64,000 bases of DNA from Ahaetulla prasina (Eukaryota > Chordata > Lepidosauria > Squamata > Colubridae): the NCBI RefSeq assembly GCF_028640845.1, contig NC_080539.1, positions 159,837,236 to 159,901,235 on the forward strand, written 5' to 3'. Made by a program: the position numbers and the translations under genes. The notes below the pieces were generated by a model, which did no database searches, was not told where the DNA came from, and worked only from the letters and a program-made list of their open reading frames with translations. How positions within the stretch are numbered: position 1 is the first letter of the stretch; every line of letters begins with the position of its first letter. This document shows, one piece after another, positions 20,998 to 32,424 of the stretch.

Positions 20998-21470
20998 TTA
21001 TGCCAGTCCTGCTTGAGTGAATAAGTATGTTTTTAGCTCACGACGAAAGGTCCGAAGATCAGGCACTTGACGTAAGCCAGGGGGGAGTTCGTTCCAGAGC
21101 GTCGGTGCTCCCACAGAGAAGGCCCTACCCCTGGGAGCCGCCAGCCGACATTGTTTGGCGGACGGCACCCTGGGAAGGCCCTCTCTGTGAGCGTCTGGTC
21201 GATGGGAGGCATACGGTAACAGCAGGCGGTCTCGTAAGTACCGGGTCCTAAGCCATGGGCGCTTTAAAGGTGGTAACCAGGATCTTGAAGCGCACCCGAA
21301 AGACCACAGGAAGCCAGTGCAAACTACGGAGCAGTGGTGTTACGTGGGAGCCTCGAGCGGCTCCCATTACCACTCGCGCAGCTGCATTCTGGACTAACTG
21401 CAGCCTCCGGGTGCACCTCAAGGGCAGCCCCATGTAGAGAGCATTGCAATAATCCAGCCGAGGCGTAACC
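20998..21470 (-). pseudogene. L2 ORF2 C-terminus after frameshift
   Basis: The true C-terminus continues in another frame: [33 protein letters not shown], and [10 protein letters not shown] are the conserved post-RT motifs. An extra base near 21256 creates an early stop. Beyond it the sequence remains L2-like down to a stop at 20998-21000. Three small frame errors are therefore all that separates this ORF from an open one. Confidence 0.75.
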
Positions 21471-24272
21471 AGGCGTGGTGACCGTGCATAAGGCATCCCG
21501 GTCAAGGAAGGGACGCAACTGGCGAACCAAGCGGACTTGGTAAAAAGCCCTCCTGGTGACGGCCGCCAGATGTTCCTCAAAGGACAGCCGGCCATCCAGG
21601 AGGACGCCCAAGTTGCGAACCACCTCCTTTGGGGCCACTAACTCGCCCCCAACAGTCAGCTGCGGGTGCAGCTGACTGTACCGGGGTGCCGGAATCCACA
21701 GCCACTCCGTCTTGGAGGGATTGAGCTTGAGTCTGTTTCTCCCCATCCAGACCCGTACGGCTTCCAGGCACCGGGACAGCACTTCGACCGCTTCGTTGGG
21801 GTGGTCCGGGGTGGAAAAGTACAGCTGAGTGTCATCAGCGTACAGATGATAACTCACCCCGAAACCACTGATGACCTCGCCCAGCGGCTTCATGTAGATG
21901 TTGAACAGGGTAGGCGAGAGAATCGACCCCTGAGGTACCCCACAAGTGAGGCCCCTCGAGGACGACCTCTGCCCCCCTGTCAACACCGACTGCGACCGGT
22001 CAGAGAGATAGGAGGAGAACCACCGATAAACGGTGCCTCCCACTCCCAATCCCTCCAACCGGCGCAGCAGGATACCATGGTCGATGGTATCAAAAGCCGC
22101 TGAAAGATCTAATAGGACCAAGGCAGAGGAACAGCCCCTGTCCCTGGCCCTCCAGAGGTCATCCACCAACGCGACCAAAGCCGTCTCCGTGCTATAACCG
22201 GGTCGGAAGCCGGACTGGAACGGGTCTAGATAGACAGCTTCCTCCAGGTGCCGGGGAAGCTGCCATGCAACCACACTCTCTACAACCTTCGCTAAAAAGC
22301 GAAGGTTGGAGACTGGACGATAATTTCCCAAAATAGCTGGGTCCAGGGAAGGCTTCTTCAGGAGAGGTCTCACCACCGCCTCCTTCAAGGCGGTGGGGAA
22401 AACCCCTTCAGCCAAAGAAGCATTTATAATCCCCTGGAACCAGCCTCGTGTCACTTCCTGAGCAGCCAGTACTAACCAGGAAGGACACGGGTCCAGTAAA
22501 CACGTGGTCGCATGCAACCTCCCCAGCAACCTGTCCACGTCCTCGGGAGCCACAGAATCAAACTCATCCCAAATAACCTCAACAAGACGAGTCTCTGTCA
22601 CCTCGGCTGAATCATCGCAATCATGGTCCAAGCCATCACGAAGCTGAACGATTTTATCGTATAGATAACCGTTAAACTCCTCGGCTCGACCCTGCAGGGG
22701 GTCATCCCGCCCCTCTTGTTGAAGGAGGGAACGGGTCACCCGAAACAGGGCGGCCGGGCGGTTATCTGCCGACGCAATGAGGGTGGAAACGTAGGAGCGT
22801 TTCGCCTCCCTCATTGCCACTAGGTAGGTCCTGGTAAAGGACCTCACTAGTGTCCGATCAGCCTCGGACCTGCTGGACCTCCAAACACTCTCTAGGCGTC
22901 TTCTCCGGCGTTTCATCTCTCTCAGCTCCCCGGAGAACCAGGGAGCCAATTGAGATCTACGCCGGGTCAGAGGCCGCAAAGGCACGACACGGTCCAAAGC
23001 CCCAGCCGCGGCCCGATCCCAAGCCGCAACCAGTTCTTCAGTCGTGCCGTGGGTAAGATCCTCAGGAAACGGCCCAAGCTCCGTCAGAAACCTCTCCGGG
23101 TCCATCAGGCGCCTGGGACGGAACCAACGCATCGGCTCCGTCTCCCTGCGGTGGTGAGCAGCGGTTCGAAAGTCTAGGCGAAGGAGAAAATGATCTGACC
23201 ATGACAATGGTTCTTTCACTATATCTCCTAATTCCAGATCATTAACCCACTGACCAGAGATAAAAATCAAGTCTAGCGCGCCTCCCCCGATGTGTGTAGG
23301 GCCATCAGTTACTTGAATCAGGTCCAAGGCCGTCATGGAGGCCTGGAACTCCTGAACCACTGTTGATGACAAGCCGGCCGATGGCAAGTTGAAATCTCCC
23401 AAGACCAAAAGTCTGGGGATCTCAACCGCCACGCCAGCAAGCACCTCCAGTAGCTCAGGTAGGGCTGTAGTCACGCAGCAAGGAGCCAGGTACGTGATCA
23501 ACAACCCCATCTGATTACGATGGCCCCACTTCACAAGGAGGGATTCACAGCCAGCTATCTGAGGAACAGTGGACTCCCTTGGCTCCAGACTTTCTCTAAT
23601 CACAACCGCCACCCCGCCACCCCTACCCTGGGCCCTCGGCTGATGGAATGCACAGAAACCCGGCGGGCACAGTTCTACCAGGGGTACACCCCCTTCTGTG
23701 CCCAACCAGGTCTCTGTAATGCCCATAAAGTCCGCGGACTCCCCCTGAATCAGATCGCAAATCAGGGGAGCCTTATTAACCATGGACCGGGCATTGCAGA
23801 GCATCAGCCGTAGGCCCGAGCTCTGAGGATCTTGACCATCCGGGGAACGAGTAGGGACTGGGGGGCCGGAGCACGTGATCGCCTTTAAACATCGACCACG
23901 TGCTCCCAAAGAACGATACGGCCCCCTGCCTCCGCCATATCTGCCCCTCCCACTTACCGTACAGATGGAATGATATTCTCTGCTCTGTTCAAACCCCTCC
24001 CCTCCTGTCTTCGGACCAGCTAAAATAATGTCGTGAGCGCGCGCTAGGACTGGACATACCCTCCCCGACGGGTTTCCCCCATCACCCGCCCTTGCCCTCC
24101 CCCCCTTTAAAAATTCCCTATTTAAAAATCCCCAAAGGCTCTTCCTCGACGCATGCCACCTCTGTGGGTCCCAAAACCCGTCATTGAGGCCGGCCCTTGG
24201 TAGTGCAGAGGGCCATTCCTGCGAGGCGGGGGCACCTCGCAGGCAGAGGAGTTCATGTGCGGAGTATCGCAT
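21324..24272 (-). CDS. L2 LINE ORF2: endonuclease and reverse transcriptase
   Basis: A 982-codon frame encodes an apurinic-type endonuclease followed by reverse transcriptase. In such LINEs these nick the target DNA and copy the element RNA at the nick. EN motifs: CNAR at 159-162, TETW at 186-189, GDFN at 292-295, SDH at 359-361. RT motifs: LLDLSAAFD at 720-728, GVPQGS at 778-783, YADD at 811-814. All these catalytic residues are present. YLSDRSQSV and [11 protein letters not shown] are typical of the L2 clade. The frame goes wrong after about residue 932 because two bases appear to be missing near 21469-21483; the last 50 residues are off-frame. The start codon is uncertain because the first 150 residues have no family match. 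Confidence 0.85.
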   Translation of the reverse strand: MRYSAHELLCLRGAPASQEWPSALPRAGLNDGFWDPQRWHASRKSLWGFLNREFLKGGRARAGDGGNPSGRVCPVLARAHDIILAGPKTGGEGFEQSREYHSICTVSGRGRYGGGRGPYRSLGARGRCLKAITCSGPPVPTRSPDGQDPQSSGLRLMLCNARSMVNKAPLICDLIQGESADFMGITETWLGTEGGVPLVELCPPGFCAFHQPRAQGRGGGVAVVIRESLEPRESTVPQIAGCESLLVKWGHRNQMGLLITYLAPCCVTTALPELLEVLAGVAVEIPRLLVLGDFNLPSAGLSSTVVQEFQASMTALDLIQVTDGPTHIGGGALDLIFISGQWVNDLELGDIVKEPLSWSDHFLLRLDFRTAAHHRRETEPMRWFRPRRLMDPERFLTELGPFPEDLTHGTTEELVAAWDRAAAGALDRVVPLRPLTRRRSQLAPWFSGELREMKRRRRRLESVWRSSRSEADRTLVRSFTRTYLVAMREAKRSYVSTLIASADNRPAALFRVTRSLLQQEGRDDPLQGRAEEFNGYLYDKIVQLRDGLDHDCDDSAEVTETRLVEVIWDEFDSVAPEDVDRLLGRLHATTCLLDPCPSWLVLAAQEVTRGWFQGIINASLAEGVFPTALKEAVVRPLLKKPSLDPAILGNYRPVSNLRFLAKVVESVVAWQLPRHLEEAVYLDPFQSGFRPGYSTETALVALVDDLWRARDRGCSSALVLLDLSAAFDTIDHGILLRRLEGLGVGGTVYRWFSSYLSDRSQSVLTGGQRSSSRGLTCGVPQGSILSPTLFNIYMKPLGEVISGFGVSYHLYADDTQLYFSTPDHPNEAVEVLSRCLEAVRVWMGRNRLKLNPSKTEWLWIPAPRYSQLHPQLTVGGELVAPKEVVRNLGVLLDGRLSFEEHLAAVTRRAFYQVRLVRQLRPFLDRDALCTVTTPGYASAGLLQCSLHGAALEVHPEAAVSPECSCASGNGSRSRLPRNTTAP

Positions 24273-25354
24273 GTTGAAAAGTAGAGACAGCGAGAGAAAG
24301 TCATTTCCTCAGAATGGACAAGGCAAGAATAGATGGTCCAACCAATGGGAGGCCCCTTTGTCCGATGGAAAGTCAAAGTCAAAAATAGGCCAACACCCAT
24401 ATGGCAAGAAGGTGAGAGGCGCCATCGTCCCCACCATCGCTGGCACTGTCAATTCCCGGAAAGGGAAACCCCCGACAGCTCTTACAAAACCGGGTGGAAT
24501 CCCCTCCCCCACCTCTTCAAACAGGGCGGGGGGAGTTCAAAATCCATCGGAGCAAGAATGACCCAGTAAGGAGCATAGTATATGGGATCGAGAGGGACGC
24601 CGTTCTCAAGCTCACCCCCCCCCCCGCGGCCTTATTTCCATGCCGCGGTCTCGTCCAAACTTCCGACACCGATGATGAGGGTGGGCGTAGATGTAAACTC
24701 AGCAGACCAGGCGCCGATAGACAAACGCGGGCGGGGGCCGTGTCCTTCCACCCGTCGCCCCCAACCGCCCGCGCCATGGCCGCCACCATCTGCAGACTCC
24801 CAACAGGCCCGGTCTTCGTGTCCACCACCTCCGCGCGGACACAAACCTCAGCAGCCCAAACATACTCCCGGGCTGCTGGGAAGATGGAACCGTCCGGTGC
24901 CAAGGACGCCAGTATGTCCAAGACGTCCGAATCAGGAAGCAGCAGGTTGCCAGCAGGCCGCAGGCCGGAAAACAGCCGCCCGCTGTTTTCACGGGCCGAA
25001 AAACAGGCCGAAAAACAGCCGTCCGACCACAGGCCGCCTGCAGCAGGCCGCTCGCAGCAGGCCGCGCGCCAAACGGAAGGGCCGCTCACTCGCCGCTCGC
25101 CGCATCGCCTCCCCCCTGCCCGTTCTCAGCAGCCGCTAACCCGAGAGGGTCCAAAGACCCCTCCTACGGCTGCTGGGGTGACAATCCAGCGGGTCAGGGG
25201 GTATAGGCGGCTCGACGAGTCTCAGGAAGCCTCCATTCTCAGGTAAAAACGTCCCTCGCTGTCTCCCGACTCAGCCGCGAGCCTCCATTCCCCACGCATG
25301 CGCAGAGCCATTCTTAATGGCTCTGCGCATATTGATGCTCTGCGCATCAGAGCC
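24273..25354 (-). promoter_or_regulatory. GC-rich 5' region of L2, likely internal promoter
   Basis: Markedly GC- and CpG-rich compared with all surroundings. It contains tandem GGCCTGCTGC/GGCCTG…AAACA-type short repeats at about 24950-25080 and three copies of CTCTGCGCAT within 25290-25350, two of them in an inverted arrangement. ACGCATGCGCAG at about 25295 resembles an NRF1 site. A 190-codon antisense frame (24517-25089) could be an ORF1 remnant, but I see no domain in it. Promoter function is inference. Confidence 0.5.
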
Positions 25355-25745
25355 ATATTTAATTTACAACAGAGTAAAAACAAGGTAAAACATTAAAACA
25401 TTAAGATCCTAAACATTAAAATTAACCAAGATGGCAAGGAGGGAAGCAAGGTACAAACGAGGTAGGGGTAGAATCTTGTCTCAGTCCATTAATCACCTCC
25501 ATGATGACATGCCTCCATTAGGGCCACAGGCAAATTGGCAAAGCCAGGTTTTAAGAGAATGGATTTCGCTTCAGGGGCCCCAATTTTGTAGAGGTTGGGA
25601 GCCACAGTGGAAATGATTTTTCTGGATCCTGGCAACCAGAATTCCTTGATCGATGAGGTCCACAGCATGCCTCTTCTGCTGCCATGGGTGTGGTTTCCCA
25701 CTGAGATTTCCTATTTAGAAATCCCACAATATTTTAACCTGCTCA
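25355..25745 (-). mobile_element. Old L2-like LINE continued
   Basis: 'atttacaacagagtaaaaac' continues the remnant at 20745-20796. Farther on, 'ggatcctggcaaccagaatt' and 'gcatgcctcttctgctgcca' correspond to the old L2 at 48040-48190. It is highly diverged. Confidence 0.6.
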
Positions 25746-26381
25746 TTTTTAATTACTTTTTTCAACTCTGTCTTCCCACCAAATCTTGATATGGTAATTT
25801 TTACAGATGTTCCATGGCAAATATGCCCACGGAGACCTTATAGGGAATAATAATCAGTTTGCGCGATCTTCTATCTCTTCCTGAGCTACGGGTTCTTGAT
25901 TCTTTTTTTTCTTTTCTTTTTTTGCACTTAAAACCATTTGACAATTTTTCAATTCTGGCCCAGGTTTCATTAATTCAAACAGCTTCCTCTTGCACAGTTA
26001 AAATCAAGCATCAGCTTCTATTGTTTTTAAGGTTCCAGTTGTAAGCTATTGCCAGGTTTTATCTTTATCCACTTTCCTGACATTCTTTTGTAACAATTGA
26101 TCATGCAAATCCTCGCCAGCATTTTGCTTGGTTTATATTACATTAGTTTGATATTTATGTTTTGTTTTTGTTTTGTTTTGTTTCCTGTACATTCAGTAAG
26201 TTCCAGTTTTTAATTGTATCAATACACGGCTTGACTATCTTTTACATAATCAGCCAATGTATGTTTTTCTTCTTTAACTGTTTGACCTGAAGTAAACCTC
26301 TGCCTCTATTTCTGCAGGGCAGGTGTAATCGATCAATATCACTATTGGGATGTAATGCATAATCAATAATTTATCAGTTTC

Positions 26382-26806
26382 GTGGGGGGTGGGGGGTAAG
26401 GGGGAGGGGAATTGGGGGGTTGAGGGTAGAGGATGGAGTGATGGTTAATGTACAGGGATTATTGAAGATGTATAAATATAATTAATGTAGGGTCGGGTCT
26501 GCCCAGTTACCATTTTAGAACGGTGGGGAGGGAGAAAAGAGGAGAGAGTAGGAGGTAGGAAAGAGGAGAAGAGGAAGGAAGAGGGGTAGAAGAGGGAGAA
26601 GGAAGGTGTAGGGTGGAGGGAGGAGAGGATGTAGATAAGAGAAGGAGAGGAAGGTCTGGAAAGTAGAAGAAGGTAGAAGAGGGGAGAGTGTTAAAAAGCG
26701 GGTTGGTGAATGGGCAAGCCCGAATAATTGTATATAACTGTACATTGGATGAGCTGTTTGATATGATTGTAAAAATAAAACTTTTTTATGAAAAAAAATA
26801 AAATAA
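26382..26806 (+). mobile_element. 5'-truncated L1 3' UTR insertion
   Basis: A G-rich start (GGGGGGTGGGGGGTAAGGGG) is followed by a purine-rich stretch and a tail 'aaaataaaacttttttatga' plus A-rich repeats. The same 3' UTR occurs at 44310-44745. Exact 17-bp duplications AATAATTTATCAGTTTC lie at 26365-26381 and 26807-26823, showing L1-type insertion into the R4 remnant. The 112-codon antisense frame inside is the purine tract read backwards. Confidence 0.9.
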
Positions 26807-27158
26807 AATAATTTATCAGTTTCAGTCCAAACTGTCCAGTTCAGCGTGTCCACTTCATAATTCCATCAGTATATTATTATATCATAGGTTTGGCCTGTGT
26901 ATTGATAACTTTGATAATATTTCCACCACTCAATTTTGTCATTAGCAACTTTCTCACTCTTTGGATGTATTCTTTACTAATCATAGTTTTAACATGTCCA
27001 TCCTTGATATTATCCAACTCTAAAATGCTCAGATACTTTTAGACCCCATCCTGATGGTTCCTGATGGTTTGGCAATTTTTGGCTTTTCAATTCCATTAGT
27101 TTGTGATATTACTCTCCTTTATTTATCGTAGTATGTTTCTCTATGCTAAATTTCATTG

Positions 27159-27582
27159 CTATTTCTGTGCTAAAAATTCTTGCCATGTCTTTTCAGTGAC
27201 TGGATTATGATTTCTGATTTTAAAAGCTTCAGCATCCATATAAAGCAAATGTGAGGTTTTATTAGCATTTCTTATTTGATAGCCAAGATTTGTTTTCTTC
27301 AAAATCACTAAAAGTAGGATCATGGCAATGACAAATAATAAGGGTGATAATGAATCACTTGTTGACAAGCCCATATTTTTTGTTGCCAACCACTAATTCT
27401 ATTTTCCACTGCTTCATTATTTTTTCTATAAAAATTCTAAGGTTTTTACTGACACGAATTGTTTCCAAACTTTTGATGATCCAACTTTGTGGCAATGAAT
27501 CAAACCGTCTTTTTATAATCAATCCAGACCATATGTAAATTGGTTTTCCAGCTTTTGTAATTCTCCAGAACCATTTTATCAA
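27159..27582 (-). pseudogene. R4/Dong reverse transcriptase fragments
   Basis: Frame 27355-27582 reads SLPQSWIIKSLETIRVSKNL, then KIMKQWKIELVV. The adjoining frame 27159-27389 reads DSLSPLLFVIAMILLLVILK followed by NKTSHLLYMDAEAFKI. These match the finger/palm of R4/Dong RT; the usual LLYMDD active site is degraded to YMDA. A frameshift near 27370 separates the frames. Confidence 0.75.
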
Positions 27583-27984
27583 TCAGAAGTTGATTTTTTT
27601 TGTACCTCTGCTTTTCCTTTTATTTTCTCCTCTTCTACCAGAAGGAATTTTCCTATCAATTACCTTGAATATTGTCTACTATTACGCCGATGAATAATTT
27701 CAACATTGTAGCCAAGAATGTTATCATACTACAGTTCTTGATGCTGTTCCTTTTGCTGAGTCTTTTTGAATCAGATTAGTTTGGCCACCATTATTAACCA
27801 GTTGTTCATGTCCCCTTTATGAAATACATCATTAAGCTGTTTAGCTATAATTGGGATGTAAGCAAGTTAGATATTTGAACCAAAAGCCATGCAACTGATT
27901 ACTTCCAGAAAATGTCTAGTTTTTAATTCTTTTCGTTCCCATTTTAACCATTTCTGTTTTTGTTAGATCTTCCGTTTTCTGTTT

Positions 27985-28370
27985 TCAGCCTTCGTGTGTC
28001 CCATTTTTGGCCCATTCCAGGCAACGGGGATCACTGCTGCCACTGCCTATCCCTGCCACCCGGAATGGCCCAAAAATGGGGTGCGTGGAGCCCAAAAACA
28101 GGACGTACAGAGGCTAAAAACAGAGCACGCTGAGGCGGCGATAGGTGGCAGTGGTGATGGGCAGCGATGGGCAGTGGCGATCCCCGCAGCCTGGAACAGC
28201 TGATAGGCAGTATTCCGGGAGGCAGATCCAACAGCCAATCAGCTGCTTGTGCTAAATCAGGCTGTGCTGAAGCTGACCAGGATATTTGCTGCAAGGAGGC
28301 TGTCTTCCTTGACAGAGGAAAGATCCCCAAACTGAAAAATGATAAAGCCATAAGATAATAGTTATTTCAG
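27985..28370. repeat. GC-rich foldback-type repeat, unclassified
   Basis: CCATTTTTGGCCCATTCC at about 28001 pairs with GGAATGGCCCAAAAATGG at about 28062. The second half ('ccaatcagctgcttgtgcta', 'gacagaggaaagatcccc') looks like the interior of a TA-type MITE such as those at 13092 and 28406. I cannot fix its ends. Confidence 0.4.
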
Positions 28371-28405
28371 CTATCATACTGTTCATAATCTTATTTTATT
28401 ATATA

Positions 28406-28787
28406 CCATATTTTTTGGAGTATAAGACGCACCTTAGTTTTGGAGGAGGAAAATAAGAAAAAAGATGATTGGCAGGTGGATCGGCTTCCCAGAATACCTC
28501 CAATCAGCTGTTCCCAGAGCGGAATTTTAGCAACAGGTTCCTTGGTTGTGAGCTCTGTGCCTTGCTTTTCTTTGTTTCTTTTTTTCTGCCTCTGAAAGTC
28601 TCTGAAACAGCTTCAGAAAAAAAGCCTCTGAAGCTCAGTTTGGGGGCTTCTTTTCTGAAGCTTTGTTTCTGATGCTTTTTTCAGTCTCTGAAACCTTCCT
28701 TTGAGAAGCTGGGTGGGGCTACATTCAGAGTATAAGACGCACCCAGATTTTCACCCTCTTTTTGGGGGGAAAAAGTCTTATACGATA
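28406..28787. mobile_element. TA-flanked MITE, copy without LTR
   Basis: It starts CCATATTTTTTGGAGTATAA after TA and has inner copies of ACTC…TATAAGACGCACC. The right terminus is diverged (GTCTTATACGATAC). It is the empty-site counterpart of 13092-14083, in opposite orientation, and shows the CTGAT site where the LTR entered that copy. Confidence 0.75.
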
Positions 28788-29044
28788 CATCTGCTCTCAA
28801 ACATTTCAAAGCATTCTTCCACTTGATGTGTGAACTTGTTCGCATGGGTATATGTCTCAAACGGCCACAAAAAAAAAACCTTGTTGGCGTTCTCTCCAGG
28901 GGTGAAATCTAAAAATTTTCCCTAACGGTTCTTTGGGCGTGGCTTAATTGGTGGGCATGGCTTGGTGGTCAGATGACTGGGTGGACATGGCCAATAACAA
29001 TAAATAATAAAAATTATAAATAAAGTATACAAAACAATAAGAGA

Positions 29045-29240
29045 TACAAAAAACCAACTTTCACACTTTACACATACACAACACAACAGACTCACACACA
29101 ATGTAAAAGCAGCTGCACTTAACCCAAAATGGCTCCTGCAACAAGCAGGAACCTCACACAGCCACAAAAAGCTCAAAAACCAACTTTCACATTTTACACG
29201 CACACAACACAACACAACACAACTGACTCACACACACACA
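29045..29240. repeat. Two-copy tandem duplication, ~126-bp unit
   Basis: 'aaaaccaactttcacac' near 29049 recurs as 'aaaaccaactttcacat' near 29175, each followed by AC-rich sequence and ACTCACACACA. Confidence 0.7.
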
Positions 29241-29374
29241 AAATGCCACATACAGCTTTGTGAGATTTTGTGTGTTTGTGTAGTTAGAGTGAAACACTAC
29301 AGAAACACACCAAATCTCAGAAAGCTGCACAAATATTTTATTATTTTATTTTATTTTATTTATATTTTTTAGAT

Positions 29375-29450
29375 CAGGGGTCTCCAACCTTAGTAACTTT
29401 AAGGTTTGTGGACTTCAATTCCCAGAGTTCGTCAGCCAGCAAAGCAGGCA
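29375..29450. mobile_element. Single arm of a foldback MITE
   Basis: CAGGGGTCTCCAACCTTAG followed by 'cttcaattcccagagttcgt' matches one arm of a common reptilian foldback MITE; the second arm is missing. Recognised from memory. Confidence 0.5.
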
Positions 29451-30262
29451 GTCAGTTGCTAGCAGATTCAGCAGATAGATTTTACATAGACATAATCAGT
29501 TGCTAGCTGATGCAACTAATGTAAAGCATGGCTTTCCCAGCCGAAGGAGCAGTTAATCAGGTAAGTGCCTTATAGCAGCCCAGAACCTCTTAAAAGGAGG
29601 TTTTCTACAAGCTCTTCGACTGAAGAGCTTGTAGAAAACATGTTTTTTAAGGTTCTGATGATGAGGAACTCAGCTGGGATCACCAGAGGAGACTTTTAAA
29701 ACTTTTTTTTTACAACCTCTTTGGCTAAAGAGGTTATTTAAAAAAAGAGTTTAAAGGGTTCTGACGATCTCAGCTGAGCTGCGGGATCATCAAAGGCTTT
29801 TTTTTTTACTTTTAAAGGCATGTTTTCGGCTGAAGAAAAACTTGCTTTCAAAAGTAAAAAAAACAAAAACCTCTGATGAAGGTGCAGCTCAGCAGAGGGG
29901 GCAGGGCCAGGGATTTTTGCTACTGGTTCTCCAAACCACCCGCCACCATCGCTATTGGATCGGGCAAGCCAGTCCGAACCAGGAGCATTTCACCCCTGGT
30001 TTTCTCCCTTACACCCCTTTAGTTCAGTTATGGAAGTTCTTGGTGTATCTGTCCTTCATTTAGAAGCATTCATTTGGTCAAATCATTGTATTGCCCCCAC
30101 TTCTTGACTGAGGAGATCCCTCCAACACTGGAATCTGGAAAAGGCAAAACACTTCAGGTTTTCCAAAATTTGTTTTCAAATAAATAGATGAACGTTTCCA
30201 TTTTAGCCAGGGTTAGCAAGTCCAACAGGTTTTGAATATATGGCTAATAGATACCCTAATGC

Positions 30263-30399
30263 CAGTGGTGGGATTCAAATAATTTAACAACCGGTTCTCT
30301 GCCCTAAGGATTTCTTCCAACAACCAGTTCACCAAACTACTCAGAAAGTTAACAACCAGTTCTCCTGAAATGGTGCAAACTGGCTGAATCCCACCACTG
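30263..30399. mobile_element. 137-bp hAT-like MITE, copy 1
   Basis: CAGTGGTGGGATTCA at the left and TGAATCCCACCACTG at the right are perfect inverted repeats. The flanks CCTAATGC (30255-30262) and CCTAAAGC (30400-30407) match at 7 of 8. The interior is also largely self-complementary (AACCGGTTCT / AACCAGTTCT). Same length as the copy at 53075. Confidence 0.9.
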
Positions 30400-30407
30400 C
30401 CTAAAGC

Positions 30408-32420
30408 TAAGTGAAAATAAAGGATTTTATTTTTTAAAAAACTGGGAAATAAGACTACTTGCACCAAGTTAAACAAATACATTTTCCAAACCAAAGGTAG
30501 CTAATAATTAATCTGTAAACAAATTGAGCAGACAAGGAAAGAGAATAGGACCCAAAGAAATGCCATACAATTGAGCAAACAGGATAGAAAACCATATTAA
30601 AACTATAAGATTAAAAAAAAAGAAAACCATATTAAAATCTAATTGTGCATCTGTCTATACTTTCCTTGTCAAATTTACCTTACTGGTTTCAACACTGCCA
30701 GGGATCTGGGGCAATGGGCTTTTGTCAAGGTTTAGTTTGTGGCTGGAAAATTCCATCCTAAATTGGGAGATTTATCTTAGCAGAAATGCAGAAATGCAAA
30801 GAATGTAAACAAAAATCCATCACTAACAGTCTCTGTGGTTTAGAGATAAGGGGAAATGCATGTCTCTTTAGAGGGCAGTGCTGAAAGAAAGCATGCAAAC
30901 TTAGGTACAAATTCTGAACTACCAGCCTTACTTTTCCTATCATTCTCTTTCAAGATGCTGTATCTTTAGTAGAATCTTTTGCTTGTTTGTTCTCCATAGT
31001 CAAACCTTCAAAAAATCCTTTTTTTCTACTTCCTTCTTACTTACACAAAGCTCATGATACACACACACATCCCTCCTTTGGGTATTTTGGCATTAGATAT
31101 AAAACATGGTCCTGCAACACATTTTTAGCTGATGAGATGCACTTATTCAGAATTGTTTGGGTGATCGAGCATAGGGTCAATATTATTATTAGTCATTATT
31201 AGATTTTAAAATGCATTACCCCTGAGATCCACACAGCCCCAATCCTGTCATCTTGCAGGGCTCTTTTTCCATGGGCTCTGAGCCAGGAGCTCATATGATC
31301 CCACAACTACAGAGTTTGAATAGCTCGTTATGAATTGGCTGGTTTTATCCTCTGGCAGCACCATCTCTATTGTTGTTTTAAATAGTTCATATTGCTAATT
31401 TTAACCTTTGTAAGATGCCCAAAGCTTTGTAGGAGTAGCCACAGAAATCAAAATGATAAATATTTATATTATACAGTATATTGCCTGTCACACCATGCAT
31501 CTCTGCATGAAGATTCCATAAAATGATGTATATACCAACTGCATAAAATTTATTATCTTTTAAAATTATGTTCATGCAATTTACTGTGGTTAATATAATT
31601 ATATAAAATGAATACATTTTTGCTGCTTTTACAAAAGGGCTCTGCTATGGGGTGGGGGTAGTTGACTTCTTGAGATGCAATCTCAGGAAGCAGAGCCGGA
31701 AAGACCTGCCTGCGTGATAGCCAACCTGCACTTCCTATGCTTAATAGATCATTTCATCAGTTCTAGCAACATGAATGTATTCATTGGCTATTACGACTAT
31801 GGTATGTTGCTTTTCTTTTCACATTTCCAAAAGTAACCTAAGTAGCTGAATTATTAGTAGAGAGGGCAACACTATAGCTTCTATAATTAACATCACAAAT
31901 CGTGGCAAAAAGCAAGCTGCTCGGGTTGTGTGTACCTTCATGTCAGTCTTGACTGCTAGCAAGAAAGTAAAAAAAAATGTGTTGGATGGAGATGTTAAGA
32001 ACTCTTGGTCAGATATGTCAGAATTAGCTTCAATATTTCCCATAAGACAAAATATTATATTTTAAAAAATGTAACTCTGCAGTATAAAGAAAGAATATAA
32101 ACCCAAAGAATATAAATATGGGGATTTGTTGTAATCTCTATAAAACTGTTTCAATATGCCATTGAAATTAATAAAGGAAAGAAAACTTAGCGAAGAATGG
32201 TCACAGGATGCAATGGGGACCATAAGCTTTATTTACACTAATTACCAATCAAAATTGGCTTTCTAAAATTGCCAAACACTTGATAATCAGTACTGTTCAA
32301 GCATCACATCCAGGCAACTTGTATGGTTACACATGATATCCTCCTCCACACCCTCCTGCCGTTGCAAATGCAGTGCTCACACCCTGCTCTGTTTTGAAAT
32401 TTTGCTGCATCAGAACTGCT
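30408..32420. other. Unrecognised AT-rich stretch
   Basis: About 2 kb with no nameable repeat. Short ORFs (30758-30943, 31387-31617, 31819-32043) show no domain. Possibly single-copy DNA. Confidence 0.4.
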
Positions 32421-32424
32421 GCTG

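Larger units (their letters stand above)
20797..25354 (-). mobile_element. Nearly complete young L2 LINE
   Basis: A 4.5-kb antisense element. From 5' to 3' on the minus strand: a GC-rich CpG-dense 5' region (25354 to about 24300), a long EN-RT ORF, and a short 3' UTR ending in the 'ccgccctgagtccttcggga' tail and a TATTT-type repeat at 20797-20830. The older antisense L2-like remnant on both sides shows it inserted as a unit. The few frame errors imply a recent copy. Confidence 0.85.
25746..27960 (-). mobile_element. R4/Dong-type LINE remnant
   Basis: Antisense remnant identified from RT-domain fragments at 27159-27582. The rest is decayed 3' coding or UTR sequence. A sense L1 3' end interrupts it at 26382-26806. 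Confidence 0.65.
28897..29998. mobile_element. hAT-like element, 1.1 kb, composite interior
   Basis: The termini CAGGGGTGAAATCT and AGCATTTCACCCCTG are flanked by GTTCTCTC (28889-28896) and GTTTTCTC (29999-30006), 7 of 8 matching. The interior holds a tandem duplication (29045-29240), one arm of a foldback MITE (29375-29450), and hairpin units related to those at 11030-11620 (29585-29900). No transposase. Confidence 0.8.

Noticed and set aside
21666..22103. Plus-strand ORF opposite the L2 coding region
   Set aside because: It is a shadow of the L2 RT frame on the minus strand; no independent support.
24494..25246. 250-codon plus-strand ORF
   Set aside because: It lies in the GC-rich L2 5' region, overlaps frames of similar length on both strands, and shows no domain. 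Stop codons are rare there because of base composition.
26515..26853. 112-codon Leu/Pro/Ser-rich minus-strand ORF
   Set aside because: It is the purine-rich L1 3' UTR read on the opposite strand; 44438-44677 is the same artefact.
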